From: Bacteroidota bacterium
GTDB taxonomy: Bacteria; Bacteroidota; Bacteroidia; Bacteroidales; UBA6013
Reading direction: 5' to 3'
Assembly (NCBI GenBank): GCA_020048645.1
Contig: JAIFMG010000146.1
Span: 1-64,000, forward strand
Length of the DNA stretch: 64,000 nucleotides
Below the pieces are notes generated by a model. It worked only from the letters and a program-made list of their open reading frames with translations, had not been told where the DNA came from and searched no databases. The translations under genes and the position numbers were made by a program. Below, piece after piece: positions 45,020-54,795 of this stretch (position 1 is the first letter of the stretch; every line of letters starts with the position of its first letter).

Positions 45020-46612
45020 ATGGAAGATAAACTTTTCGTCATCGGCATAGGCGGCACCGGGATGCGCTGCCTCGAGGCCCTGGTCCACTCGTGCGCGATG
45101 GGCTTGTACGACAAGACCCAGATCAACATCCTGGCCCTGGACACCGACTTCGACAACGGCAACTTCTCGCGCCTGAAAGACCTGGTTCTGGACGTTTACC
45201 TCAAGGCCAAGGGCAACAACAAGCCCCACGTGGCCCTGGAGAACACCTTCTTCAGCGCCAAGCTCAACTTCTTCACCTTCAGCCCCGATTATTCCCAGAT
45301 CGGCAAGAACGGGAAGTTCTCGAGCCTGGCGAACTCATCCTTCGCCCCCAAGCACGAGCAAGACCTGGCCAGCCTCCTGCTGACCGAGAACGTCCGCGAG
45401 TTCGACCTCAAGCACGGCTACCGCGCCCAGACCCACCTCGGCTCGCTGCTCATGTACCACGCCATCCTCGAGGACGTCGAAAAGAACACTGCCGGGCAAC
45501 TGCGGAACTTCGTCAACGAGCTGCACAACGCCAGCGAATCCGGCAACGCCAAGCTCTTCATCATGGGTTCCGTCTTCGGCGGAACCGGCGCCTCCTCCAT
45601 CCCCATCCTGCCCAAGGCCCTCAACGACGCCATGGGCATCATCGACGCGGGGAAAAACCTCGCCAAGGTCTTCTTCGGAGCCACCCTGCTCACCAGCTAC
45701 TTCAAGTTCCCCGCGCCCGACGACAAGCAGCGCCAAAGCCAGAAGGTCATCGCCAGCGCCAAGAACTTCGCCCTCAACTCGCAGATGGCCATGATGTTCT
45801 ACAACGAGGACCCCACCGTCCGCTCTACCTTCCAGAAGTTCTACATGCTCGGCACGCCTTCCAACGACTACGAGACCAAGCAGGCCGGCACGGAGACCGT
45901 AACCGGCGGGCGGCAGCAGAAGAACGACGCCCACTACATCGAGCTGCTCTGCGCCTCCGCCGCCTACGACTTTTTCAAGACCCCGGCGCAGGAGCTCGAA
46001 AAGACCAAGAAGGAAGACAAATCCGTCCGCTACTTCTACCGCGCCATCGACGACAGCGGACGCCTCGAGTTCAAGGACTTCGCCTCGCCCGACTTCGTCA
46101 ACGAGTTCGCCAAGCGCTTCGCCATGATGGTGGCCTTCTCATTCCTGGTCCTGCCCGAACACACCGACTTCTACGCCGCAGCCCAGGCCGGGGTGCTGAT
46201 CAAACACAAGATCGAAGGGTACGAGGACATCGACCCCGCCGAGGTCTCCGCCATGAAGAAGTACTGCGCCTACTTCCACTTCGACATCGACGCCCAAGGG
46301 CAGCTCACCGACGGCTGGTTGCGCCAACTGCACCGCTCGGCCAACGGCACGGCCAACTTCCTCTTCCACCCCGAGCTCTTCGGCATCCAGAACAAGCGCG
46401 AGCTCGAAAAGTACAAGTACAACGAGGACATTTTCCGCGAAGATGAGAGCTTCGTCGCCCGCAAGACCTTCAAAACCAGCTTCTTCGGGAAGCCTTACAA
46501 CAGTTTCATGGAAGCCTTCATCCAGCGCACCGAGGATCCTTCGCTGACCAACAAGTGCGAAAAGCTCACCAAGCGGATGTTCCAGACCTTGGAGACCCTC
46601 TACGGCTTCTAG
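45020..46612 (+). CDS. Tubulin/FtsZ-superfamily-like GTPase (Tubulin_2 type)
   Basis: MEDKLFVIGIGGTGMRCLEALVHSCAMGLYDKTQINILALDTDFDNGN; GSAKLFIMGSVFGGTGASSIPILPKAL (GGTG signature loop). Confidence 0.78.
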   Translation: MEDKLFVIGIGGTGMRCLEALVHSCAMGLYDKTQINILALDTDFDNGNFSRLKDLVLDVYLKAKGNNKPHVALENTFFSAKLNFFTFSPDYSQIGKNGKFSSLANSSFAPKHEQDLASLLLTENVREFDLKHGYRAQTHLGSLLMYHAILEDVEKNTAGQLRNFVNELHNASESGNAKLFIMGSVFGGTGASSIPILPKALNDAMGIIDAGKNLAKVFFGATLLTSYFKFPAPDDKQRQSQKVIASAKNFALNSQMAMMFYNEDPTVRSTFQKFYMLGTPSNDYETKQAGTETVTGGRQQKNDAHYIELLCASAAYDFFKTPAQELEKTKKEDKSVRYFYRAIDDSGRLEFKDFASPDFVNEFAKRFAMMVAFSFLVLPEHTDFYAAAQAGVLIKHKIEGYEDIDPAEVSAMKKYCAYFHFDIDAQGQLTDGWLRQLHRSANGTANFLFHPELFGIQNKRELEKYKYNEDIFREDESFVARKTFKTSFFGKPYNSFMEAFIQRTEDPSLTNKCEKLTKRMFQTLETLYGF

Positions 46613-46653
46613 GCGCTCCGCACCGCTGGCCCGAGGGCCTTGGGCCTACGCAA

Positions 46654-46690
46654 AAAAGCGGCTCCCCTTTCGAGGGGAGCCGCTTTTTCT
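46654..46690. terminator. Bidirectional terminator between convergent genes
   Basis: AAAAGCGGCTCCCCT-TTCG-AGGGGAGCCGCTTTTT. Confidence 0.9.
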
Positions 46691-46713
46691 TTGCGGGATA
46701 GAAGCCCGCCCGG

Positions 46714-49700
46714 CTAGGGGCTGAGCACAATGGCCCGGGTCGTGGTGCCCGACGCGCTCGAAAGGCGCAGCCAGTAGGTTCCCGCCGGCAGGTGGCCCAG
46801 CTCCAGGCGGCCCTCGGGGCCGAGGGCCGGCAGTTCGAGCGGGCGACCCAGGCCGTCGAACAACTGCGCCGAGCGGATGGGCTGGCCCGAGACGTCGCGC
46901 AGCCAGACGGTTCCGCTGCTCGGGTTGGGGAAGATGTCCCAGCGCAGGTCGTCCGGCCCTTCCACGCCGACGACGGGGCCGACGCGCAGCGTGAAGGTGT
47001 CGGCTGCGCTGGCCAGGCTGGGGTCGTGCGCCACCAGCAGAAGCTCCACCTGGCCGCGCACCCGCGAAACGCCCGAGAGGTGGCGGCTTTCGGGGCTGAA
47101 AGACAGCCAAGAGGGAACGGGCAGTCCGTTTTTCAGGCTGAGGCTGAAGACCAGCGGATCCTGGTCCTCGTCGAAGAAGATCGCCTCGGCGAAAGTCAGG
47201 TCCAGCGGTTCGTCCACGCCAATGGCCACATCGGCCAAGGGCTGGGCCAAGACGGGCGGATCGTTGCGGTCGAGCACCTGGACCACCAGCTCGCGCTCGA
47301 ACGAGTTGGGCGGCAGGCCGTTGTCGGTAGTGCGCACCCGCAGGCGCAGCTCGGGCGTCTGCTCGAAGTTGAAGGGCCTGCTGGCCAGCAGCTTGTCGCC
47401 CGAAATCTCGAACCACGCGTTGTGCGTGTCGCCCTGGCCCGGCACGAGCTCGTAGAAATGCAGGTCGCCCAGGTTCAGATCGGCGCTGCGCAGGGTGTCG
47501 ATGGGCGAGCCAGCGGGAAGGTTCTCCGCCAACTGCGGATGCGGCAGCAGAATGTCGGTGGGCGGATGGTTGAGGTCGAGCAAGGCGATGGGGAAGGCCT
47601 GCCAAGTGGACAAGGACGGCACGCCGTCGTCGCTGACTTGGATGTGCAGGTCGAAGGACTCCCTGTCGCTGTACGAGAAAATGGCGTTGGTGCGCAGTTC
47701 GTTTCCTTGGATGCTGAAGAGTTCGTTGTCGTTTTCGCCCCCGAGCAGGATGAACTGGTGCTGCTGGTCGAAATCGGGGTCCTGCGCCGCGAGGATGCCC
47801 ACCAGCGAGCCGAGCGGGGCGTTGGCATCCACCCAGTTCTGGGAAAGGGCGATTGGCCCCGGCACCTCGTTGAGGTCTTGGACTTCCAAGAGGAAATCCT
47901 GCTCAAGGCCCAGGCTGGGCGTGCCATTGTCGAAAGCCGCCAAACGGATGGAAATCTGCTGCTGCTGCTCGAAGTCGAAGGCCCGGGCGGTGAAAAGGCT
48001 GTCGCCCCGGATCAGGAAATCCTGCTCAAGGCCCGGCCCGGCCAGTTCGTAGCGATGCTCCTGGCCAGCGTCCTGGTCAATGACGGAAAGCAGCCCGATG
48101 AAAAAGCCGGCCGGCTGGTTCTCTGGAAAGCCCCTGCCCAGCAGGCCGAGGTCGTGCGGCGCGTCGTTGAGGTCGTTGACGCGAAAGACGAGGGTATCCG
48201 AATGGCTGGCCCCCTGCGCGTCGGTGGTGGCGAGCCAGAGCCAGAGCGAATCGGCCAGCTCGAAGTCAGCCGAAGCCAGGACGCGCAGCGCTTGGCCCTC
48301 GATTTCCAGCCCATCGAAAGGCCATTGCCCGAGGATCTGGTAGGCGTGGGCGTCCCAGGTGTCTTGGTCGAGGGTGGAAAGCAGGGCCACGGGCTGGCCG
48401 GGCGCCAGTTTCTCGTCGAAGTCGCCAACGGAAGCCCAGAGCTGGGTCGGCGGATCGTTGTCGTCGAGCACCTCCACCCCGAAGGCGTCTCGGCGGGCCA
48501 GGTTTCCGGAGCCGTCGTCGCGGGTCTCGACCAGGATCGAGAACTGGTCCTGCTGCTCGAAGTCGAAGACGACATTCGAGAACAGGCTGTCGGCGCGGAG
48601 GCTGAACGCGGCGTTGGCCGGATGCTCGACGGGCAGGCTGAAGGCAAGGCGGTCGTGCAGATCAATGTCTTGGCCCAACAGAAGGCCGATGAAAGTGCCT
48701 ACGGGCAGATTCTCGGCCAGGCTTGCGCCCAGCAGTTGTGTCGCGCCGGGCGGGCGGTTGTGGTATTCGACCAGGCCAATGTCGATGGTATCGTTGAAAA
48801 AGCGCGTCTGCCCCTCGAGGTCGAAGGCCAGGCCCTCGGCGGGAGTCAGCGGCCAGCCGCCGTCGATCAAGGGCGAATCGGAACGGGGCGCAAAATCGGA
48901 ACCTTCGCGCAGGAGCGGGTCCTGGCCGAGGTTGTGGTGGGCTGTGGCGTCCTGTTCGAGGCGCAGTTGGCTGGGCAAGCCGGGCAGCAGGTTGTGGCCA
49001 AAAACAGAGGCGGCGCCCGAGATTGCCACCTGGACCGGAGCCGCGGAGGCGTTCGGGGCGAAGAAGTTGTTCATCACCCGAACCTGCCCCGTGCCCACGG
49101 AAGACAGCGTGGCCACCGAATCGGCCTGGTTGCCGAGGAATGCGCAGTTGAACACATCGGCCCCGGCCTGGCGCGCCCGCAGCACGCCTGCCAGCAGACC
49201 GCTGTTTTCGCGGAAAATGGTCTGCCGCGCGAGCAGCTCCGCCTGCCAGAGGTCGATGGCCCCAGCGTCCTGGCCGTGGTTTCGGAGGAACTGGCACTGG
49301 TCCAAGACCAGCGAGCCGTCCTCGACGGCGATCGCGCCCGCGGCCTGTCCGCGGTTGCCGCTGAAGGTCGAGTTGGCCACGGCGAGCTGCCCGTAGCCTT
49401 GGAGGCTCAGGGGCGCCGGGATGCCCTGGGCGTGCTCCACCTGGCAATGCTCCATGCGCGACGAGCCGTCGGCATCGCCCGTGAAGAGGATTCCCCGCCA
49501 GGGCACAAAGCCTTCGTCCTCGGGCAAGTTGCTGGGGCGCGAACCGAAGCGGATGCTGTCCGTCGGACTGCCCAAGGCCAGCATTTGGCCTTGTATTTCA
49601 AGGGAATAGGGCCCATAGAACTCGACGAAGGCACCCGGCTCGATGGTCAGGACCTGGCCCTGGGGAATGAGCACATCGCAAAAGACCTTGACATGCCCGG

Positions 49701-52700
49701 CCCAAGTGGTATCGGCACTGGGGCTACCCAGAACGGCCCCTGCGGCCAACTGCTGGAACTCGAAGGCGCCCATGTCGGGAATGTCGCAGGGATTGACCGT
49801 CCCGATGGAGCGGGGCGCGCCGAGGAAGTCGATGGGCAGGCTGTCGAGGTCGAGGCCCCACGCGGCGGCGTTGATGCCCGGGGAGTCTTCGGTCAAAGCC
49901 CAGTCGGCGACGGGCGAGACGCCCATCCACCCGGCGGCGTGGCCTTGCCCGACGAAGCGGGCAGAGTCGGCCAAGTTGGTGGGGCCGAAGCGTAGGCTGG
50001 CATCGGCCAGGCCGGACATGGCAGTGGTTCCGCCGGAGATGAGGTTGTGGGAGAAGTCCGTGGCGGCCAGGCCCTCGAACCAAAGCTGCTGGCCAAGGCC
50101 AAAGGCCTGGTTCTGGTCGAGGAGGTTGCCTTGCCAGATTCCCCGCGAATCAATGGCCGCGACGGCTCCGCCCAGGTGCGCCTGGTTGGCCACCAGGGTA
50201 TTCTGCCGGAGGTAGGATGTGCCATCCACCATGAAAAGGAATCCGCCGTGAAGGCCGGCGGAGTTGTGCTTGGCCAAGGAGGTGCTCATGCGCAGGGATC
50301 CTTGGTTGACGAACAGGGCTCCGCCTCGGAAGGCGATGTTGTTCGAGAAGAGGCAATGCTCGAAAGTGGCCGGCGCGCCGTTGAGGGCCAGCGCCCCGCC
50401 CTTGCCGGAAGCTGCCTGGTTTCCGAAGAACTCGCAGGCAGTGGCCCGCAGAAACCCGCGGGAGGAGGCTACCGCGCCCCCATCGACCTGGCTGGCGTTG
50501 AAAAAGAAGCCGCAAGTATCGAGCGCCAGGCTATCGGCGAGCGAGAAGAGAGCTCCGCCCGTCTGTTGGGCCTGGTTTCCCTCGAAACGGCAGTGGGCGA
50601 AAGAAAGGCTCGGAGCGAAAACAGCCTCAATGGCGCCGCCCCTGGGCCTTCGCCCGTTGGCCAGGCGCAAGTACTGGAAATGGTGGGCTTCCTGCGACTC
50701 GACGCGGATGCCCAGGTGGCCCTGGCCGGGCTCCAGCTCGTCGAAGAGGATGCTGTCGGTGGGCGTTCCCTGGGCCATGAGGCTCCCCTGGACGTCCAGC
50801 TCGGCCCCGGGCGCCAGCAGCACGACGGTTCCTGGGAAGATGCGCAGCCGCGCGCCCGGCTTCACGACCACGGGACAGCCCACCACGACGGTGTCGGCGT
50901 TCCAGATGGTGTCGCCGCGCAAGGTGCCGCAGACCTCGATGCGCTTGGGCAGTTCGAGCATGCCCATGTCGATGGGGCCGGCCAGCCTTGGCGCCCCCAG
51001 GTAGTCCAGCTCCCAGACGGAGCCGATGTCGGACAAGGTTCCGGCATCGACGCAAGGCGAATCCTTGAAAAGGGCGAATCCCTGGTCGAAATCGAGGAAG
51101 ACCTGCCCTTGGGCGACATTCTGCTCGTAGGTTCCGGCGAAGGCTCCCGAAGGCAGGTGCTGGGCGGCGAGGCCACCGTCGATGAAGTTGTTGCTCCAAC
51201 GGCTTGCTCCGGCCTGGTCGAGCAGCAGGTCGTTGGGGGCGGCTTTGGCCAGGTTTTGCCAGAAGATGTTGTTCTGGACCAGCGGCCCAGCCTGGAGCAC
51301 CTGGAAGGCGCCCCCGCTGCTGTCGGCCTGGTTCTGGATGAAGTTGTTGTTGAAGAAGCGGCTCTGGTCCGATTGCCAGGACAAGGCCGCCCCCCCAAGC
51401 CGGGCCAGATTGTGCCGAAACAGGCTGTTGACCAAGAGGGCCTGGGCCTGCTGCCCGGCGAAGGCGCCACCCGCCAGGAGGGCGTCGTTGCGCTCGAAAA
51501 GGCAATTTTGGAAAGAAGGCTGGCTCTGGAGCGCGAAGACCGCCCCGCCCCGCTCTAAGGCGTGGTTGCCCACGAACTGGCATTCGGTGAAACTGGGAGC
51601 GGCCCCCAGTTCGGCATAGATGGCCCCGCCGCTTCTTGCCGAATCGTTCAGGAACAGGCAGCGCTCGAAGACCGGCGCGGCCGCGCTGACCCAGGCGGCC
51701 CCTCCCCGTTCGGCGGCGTTGTAGTCGAACACGCAATCGGCGAAATGGGCCTGGGCCGCCGATCGGATTTCGAACATCCCGCCGCTGGCACCTTCGGCGC
51801 TCGAAAAGTGGCAGTGCTCGAAGCGGTTGCCCACCGAGTTGGCCGCCAGGGTGATGCCTTTCCAGAAGATGCCCGCCGACAAGGCCCTGTCGGTGACCAG
51901 GTTCGAGAATTGGATGTCGTTTTGCGCAGTGCCCAGCGCCAGGAGGCTACCTTCGACGTTCAAGTCATTGATGCCCAGGGAGAAAACCCGAGTACCGGGC
52001 AAGATCGTCACGGTGGCCGGGGCGCGGACATTGACCGGGCAGGCGAAGAAGACGGTATCCTGCCAGATCTGGTCAGCGGTGATTTCCTGGGGAAGCAGCT
52101 CCATGCCTTCGTATTGGAACTCGTAGGCGCCGACATCGTAGGCATCGCAGCCCAAGGGCGACTTGGGGTTGCCCTCGAGGTCGAAATTGAAGGCGCCAGT
52201 CGTGGCGTTGACCGCGCCGATGTTGATCACGGGCGAGAACTTGGAAAGCCGCCAGTCGTGCTCCATCTCGAAGAAAGTGTTGCCGTAGTAGTCGGTAGGC
52301 CGGACGAACTGGGGATTGATGTCCCAGATTTGGGACACGTTTCTTGCCCAGTTAACTGTCAGGGTGCTGCTTTGTGGATACCCTTGAATGACACAGTTTT
52401 GCACCGTAAAGTTCAGGGCACCGCCCTCAAAGCTGGTCTCGGAAACGTTGTCCCAGTAGATGCAATTCTGGATGTTGAGGTGGGTATGGTTGGCGCCCAT
52501 GAAGGAGGAAATATTGCGCGTGACAGTGCAATGCGCTATCGTGACGGTTCCGCCCTCTCGAACGAAGAATGCGCCGTAGTTGCTTTTGTTGTTGAATACC
52601 AGCAAGTGGTGGGCCGTGTAGCCCGACGACATCGAAAAGACGGCCGTGGCGCCAAGACGGCTCAGGTTGTTGTAAAACTGGCTGTGCGAAACCCGGATTC

Positions 52701-53238
52701 CAGGGCTGTTGATCAAGGCCACCCCCGAGGCATAGCGCGAATTGTTGTAGCGGAAGGTGCATCCGAAGACCTTGGCCCTGGAATAGCCGTTGAAAGTAAT
52801 CGCCCCCTGCGGCGCGAGGAAAGTGCCTGCGTTATCAAGCCAGACCCGCTCGATGACCACATGCTCGAACAGGCTGGAATCCGTGCCCGCGTAGTTGTTC
52901 AGCCGGATGCCCAGCCAACCCTGGCTGGCCGTCGCGTTGGGCGAGGTCAGGACGATGGGCTCGGAAGCGGTCCCCCGGGCCACGATGGTGCCTCCATTGG
53001 TGGACAGCAGGACGCCACTCCCGAACAGGACCGTGACGCCCGCTTGGATTTCCAGGCGCGCGCCGGAAGCCACCGATATGTTGCCCGTAACGTTGTAGGG
53101 CGAGCCTGCCTGGGTCCAGACTTGGCCGGACACGTCGCCGCCCGCGATGGTGGTTTGCGCGAAGCCTCGGGAAGATAGGGCCATGAGCAAGCCCAAGAGC
53201 AGGGCCGCCCAACAAAATGGCGATAGACACGTTTTCAT
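46714..53238 (-). CDS. Giant secreted parallel beta-helix / cadherin-like protein with T9SS type A sorting domain
   Basis: Signal MKTCLSPFCWAALLLGLLMALSSRGFAQ (start 53238, ORF extends further without signal); repeated polymorphic-outer-membrane-like units (NSAGLHGGFLFMVDG, GGAIYAELGAAPSFTECQFVGNHALERGGAVFALQSQPSFQNC); cadherin-like repeats (ENQPAGFFIGLLSVIDQDAG...); C-term WDIFPNPSSGTVWLRDVSGQPIRSAQLFDGLGRPL...LPAGTYWLRL. Confidence 0.92.
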   Translation of the reverse strand: MKTCLSPFCWAALLLGLLMALSSRGFAQTTIAGGDVSGQVWTQAGSPYNVTGNISVASGARLEIQAGVTVLFGSGVLLSTNGGTIVARGTASEPIVLTSPNATASQGWLGIRLNNYAGTDSSLFEHVVIERVWLDNAGTFLAPQGAITFNGYSRAKVFGCTFRYNNSRYASGVALINSPGIRVSHSQFYNNLSRLGATAVFSMSSGYTAHHLLVFNNKSNYGAFFVREGGTVTIAHCTVTRNISSFMGANHTHLNIQNCIYWDNVSETSFEGGALNFTVQNCVIQGYPQSSTLTVNWARNVSQIWDINPQFVRPTDYYGNTFFEMEHDWRLSKFSPVINIGAVNATTGAFNFDLEGNPKSPLGCDAYDVGAYEFQYEGMELLPQEITADQIWQDTVFFACPVNVRAPATVTILPGTRVFSLGINDLNVEGSLLALGTAQNDIQFSNLVTDRALSAGIFWKGITLAANSVGNRFEHCHFSSAEGASGGMFEIRSAAQAHFADCVFDYNAAERGGAAWVSAAAPVFERCLFLNDSARSGGAIYAELGAAPSFTECQFVGNHALERGGAVFALQSQPSFQNCLFERNDALLAGGAFAGQQAQALLVNSLFRHNLARLGGAALSWQSDQSRFFNNNFIQNQADSSGGAFQVLQAGPLVQNNIFWQNLAKAAPNDLLLDQAGASRWSNNFIDGGLAAQHLPSGAFAGTYEQNVAQGQVFLDFDQGFALFKDSPCVDAGTLSDIGSVWELDYLGAPRLAGPIDMGMLELPKRIEVCGTLRGDTIWNADTVVVGCPVVVKPGARLRIFPGTVVLLAPGAELDVQGSLMAQGTPTDSILFDELEPGQGHLGIRVESQEAHHFQYLRLANGRRPRGGAIEAVFAPSLSFAHCRFEGNQAQQTGGALFSLADSLALDTCGFFFNASQVDGGAVASSRGFLRATACEFFGNQAASGKGGALALNGAPATFEHCLFSNNIAFRGGALFVNQGSLRMSTSLAKHNSAGLHGGFLFMVDGTSYLRQNTLVANQAHLGGAVAAIDSRGIWQGNLLDQNQAFGLGQQLWFEGLAATDFSHNLISGGTTAMSGLADASLRFGPTNLADSARFVGQGHAAGWMGVSPVADWALTEDSPGINAAAWGLDLDSLPIDFLGAPRSIGTVNPCDIPDMGAFEFQQLAAGAVLGSPSADTTWAGHVKVFCDVLIPQGQVLTIEPGAFVEFYGPYSLEIQGQMLALGSPTDSIRFGSRPSNLPEDEGFVPWRGILFTGDADGSSRMEHCQVEHAQGIPAPLSLQGYGQLAVANSTFSGNRGQAAGAIAVEDGSLVLDQCQFLRNHGQDAGAIDLWQAELLARQTIFRENSGLLAGVLRARQAGADVFNCAFLGNQADSVATLSSVGTGQVRVMNNFFAPNASAAPVQVAISGAASVFGHNLLPGLPSQLRLEQDATAHHNLGQDPLLREGSDFAPRSDSPLIDGGWPLTPAEGLAFDLEGQTRFFNDTIDIGLVEYHNRPPGATQLLGASLAENLPVGTFIGLLLGQDIDLHDRLAFSLPVEHPANAAFSLRADSLFSNVVFDFEQQDQFSILVETRDDGSGNLARRDAFGVEVLDDNDPPTQLWASVGDFDEKLAPGQPVALLSTLDQDTWDAHAYQILGQWPFDGLEIEGQALRVLASADFELADSLWLWLATTDAQGASHSDTLVFRVNDLNDAPHDLGLLGRGFPENQPAGFFIGLLSVIDQDAGQEHRYELAGPGLEQDFLIRGDSLFTARAFDFEQQQQISIRLAAFDNGTPSLGLEQDFLLEVQDLNEVPGPIALSQNWVDANAPLGSLVGILAAQDPDFDQQHQFILLGGENDNELFSIQGNELRTNAIFSYSDRESFDLHIQVSDDGVPSLSTWQAFPIALLDLNHPPTDILLPHPQLAENLPAGSPIDTLRSADLNLGDLHFYELVPGQGDTHNAWFEISGDKLLASRPFNFEQTPELRLRVRTTDNGLPPNSFERELVVQVLDRNDPPVLAQPLADVAIGVDEPLDLTFAEAIFFDEDQDPLVFSLSLKNGLPVPSWLSFSPESRHLSGVSRVRGQVELLLVAHDPSLASAADTFTLRVGPVVGVEGPDDLRWDIFPNPSSGTVWLRDVSGQPIRSAQLFDGLGRPLELPALGPEGRLELGHLPAGTYWLRLSSASGTTTRAIVLSP

Positions 53239-53298
53239 TCTTATGCTTAGTTTTGTGGGGCTCGACGCCCCGGCGTTTTCATCCATCAACACCTTGCC

Positions 53299-54756
53299 AT
53301 GCTCCGCAACTCCTTGCTTCTGCTCGCGTTCACCTGGCTCTTGGCTTCTTCCTGCCAAAGGGAGCTGCTTTCGACCGACCCCACCGACAAGCTGGCCTTC
53401 TCGCTGGACACCCTCCTGTTCGACACCGTCTTCACGACCATCGGCTCGACCACCTTGCAGCTCAAGGTGTATAACCCCAACGAGAGGGCCGTGGAAATCG
53501 AGCGCGTCAAACTGGGCAACCCCAACGGCTATTTCCGCCTGAACGTGGACGGAATCGCCGCGAACGAGGTCCGGAACCTGACCATAAGGGCCAAAGATAG
53601 CATTTTTGTTTTTGTTGAGGTAACCGTCGATCCGCGGCAGGCGAACGCCCCGATGCTGGTCCACGACTCGATCGAGTTCTTCACCAACGGCAACCTCCAG
53701 GACGTCCACCTCGTGGCCTTCGGGCAGGACATGCACCTGCTCCGCGAGGCCATCGCCTGCGACATCCGCCTGCCCGCCGACAAGCCCTACCTGGTCTATG
53801 GATACCTGCTGGTCGATTCGGCCTGCACGCTCGAGCTTGCCCCTGGCACTCAGATGCACTTCTACCGCGACGCCGGCCTGTACGTGGCCGGCAGGCTCCT
53901 GGCCGAAGGCACGCTCGAGCAGCCCGTGGTCTTCGAGGGCTCGCGGCTCGAGTACGTTTACAGCGACGTGCCCGGCCAGTGGCGCGGCCTGGTCTTCCTC
54001 GAAGGCAGCCAAGGAAACGTCATGCGCCACGCCATCGTCAAGAACGCGACCGTGGGCATACAGCTCGGAGCCCTGCTCCCCGGGCCAAGCCCCGACCTCC
54101 TGCTCGAAAACTGCCGCATTGAGCACCACTCGGCGCACGACATCTACTCCCTCGGGGCCTCCTTCACGGCCCGAAACACCGTCCTGGGCGACTGCGGGCA
54201 GAATGCGCTGCGCATGCTGCGCGGCGGATACTGCTTCCTCAACCACTGCACCATCGGAAACCACTGGGCCTACGGCTCGCGGCAGCAGCCCTCCCTCCTG
54301 TTCAACAACTTCATCGAGGTGACGGGCATCACCCCCGAGGGCGACACCGTCGAGTACGAACTGCCCGGCGACCTCAACGCGCGGCTCACCAACTCCATCG
54401 TCCACGGAACCCGCGCCAACGAGCTCGGCTTCTCATTCGACCCGCGCGGCGGCGACTTCGACTTCAGCTTCGAGAACTGCCTGATCCGCGCCGACCAAGA
54501 AGAGCTGGACGAAATAGAGGAGATCCGCGTGCGGCTGGACGATCCCGAACGGTTCGCCGAATGCCTGATCAACCCGCCAGGATTCCGTTTCAAGAACCCC
54601 AACTCCTACTCCTACGACTACCGCCTCGACACCCTTTCGCCCGCCAAGGACGCCGGGCGCCGCGCCTTCGCCCTGGGCCTGCCCCGCGACTTCTTCGGCA
54701 ACTCGCGGCTCGACGACCTCGGACCCGACATGGGCGCCTTCGAACGGATCGAGTAG
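53299..54756 (+). CDS. Beta-helix lipoprotein
   Basis: Lipobox LLASSC; RAVEIERVKLGNPNGYFRLNVDG; right-handed beta-helix-like repeats; ends DFFGNSRLDDLGPDMGAFERIE. Confidence 0.82.
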   Translation: MLRNSLLLLAFTWLLASSCQRELLSTDPTDKLAFSLDTLLFDTVFTTIGSTTLQLKVYNPNERAVEIERVKLGNPNGYFRLNVDGIAANEVRNLTIRAKDSIFVFVEVTVDPRQANAPMLVHDSIEFFTNGNLQDVHLVAFGQDMHLLREAIACDIRLPADKPYLVYGYLLVDSACTLELAPGTQMHFYRDAGLYVAGRLLAEGTLEQPVVFEGSRLEYVYSDVPGQWRGLVFLEGSQGNVMRHAIVKNATVGIQLGALLPGPSPDLLLENCRIEHHSAHDIYSLGASFTARNTVLGDCGQNALRMLRGGYCFLNHCTIGNHWAYGSRQQPSLLFNNFIEVTGITPEGDTVEYELPGDLNARLTNSIVHGTRANELGFSFDPRGGDFDFSFENCLIRADQEELDEIEEIRVRLDDPERFAECLINPPGFRFKNPNSYSYDYRLDTLSPAKDAGRRAFALGLPRDFFGNSRLDDLGPDMGAFERIE

Positions 54757-54795
54757 CCTGCCCAACGCCCAACAACAAGCCCAACCGACCTGACC

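Noticed and set aside
41726-46612. Single operon for vWA, TM, NYN-CSD and tubulin-like genes
   Set aside because: Hairpin-T-run terminators at 43701-43736 and 44904-44947 argue against one transcript; kept only as a neighbourhood.
46792-49995. 1067-aa plus-strand ORF inside the beta-helix gene
   Set aside because: Antisense artefact of high GC; the minus-strand protein has signal peptide, repeats and a T9SS domain.
53239-54405. N-terminal extension of the giant beta-helix ORF to 54405
   Set aside because: It would overlap the divergent lipoprotein gene, and the signal peptide MKTCLSPFCWAALLLGLLMALSSRGFAQ marks the real start at 53238.
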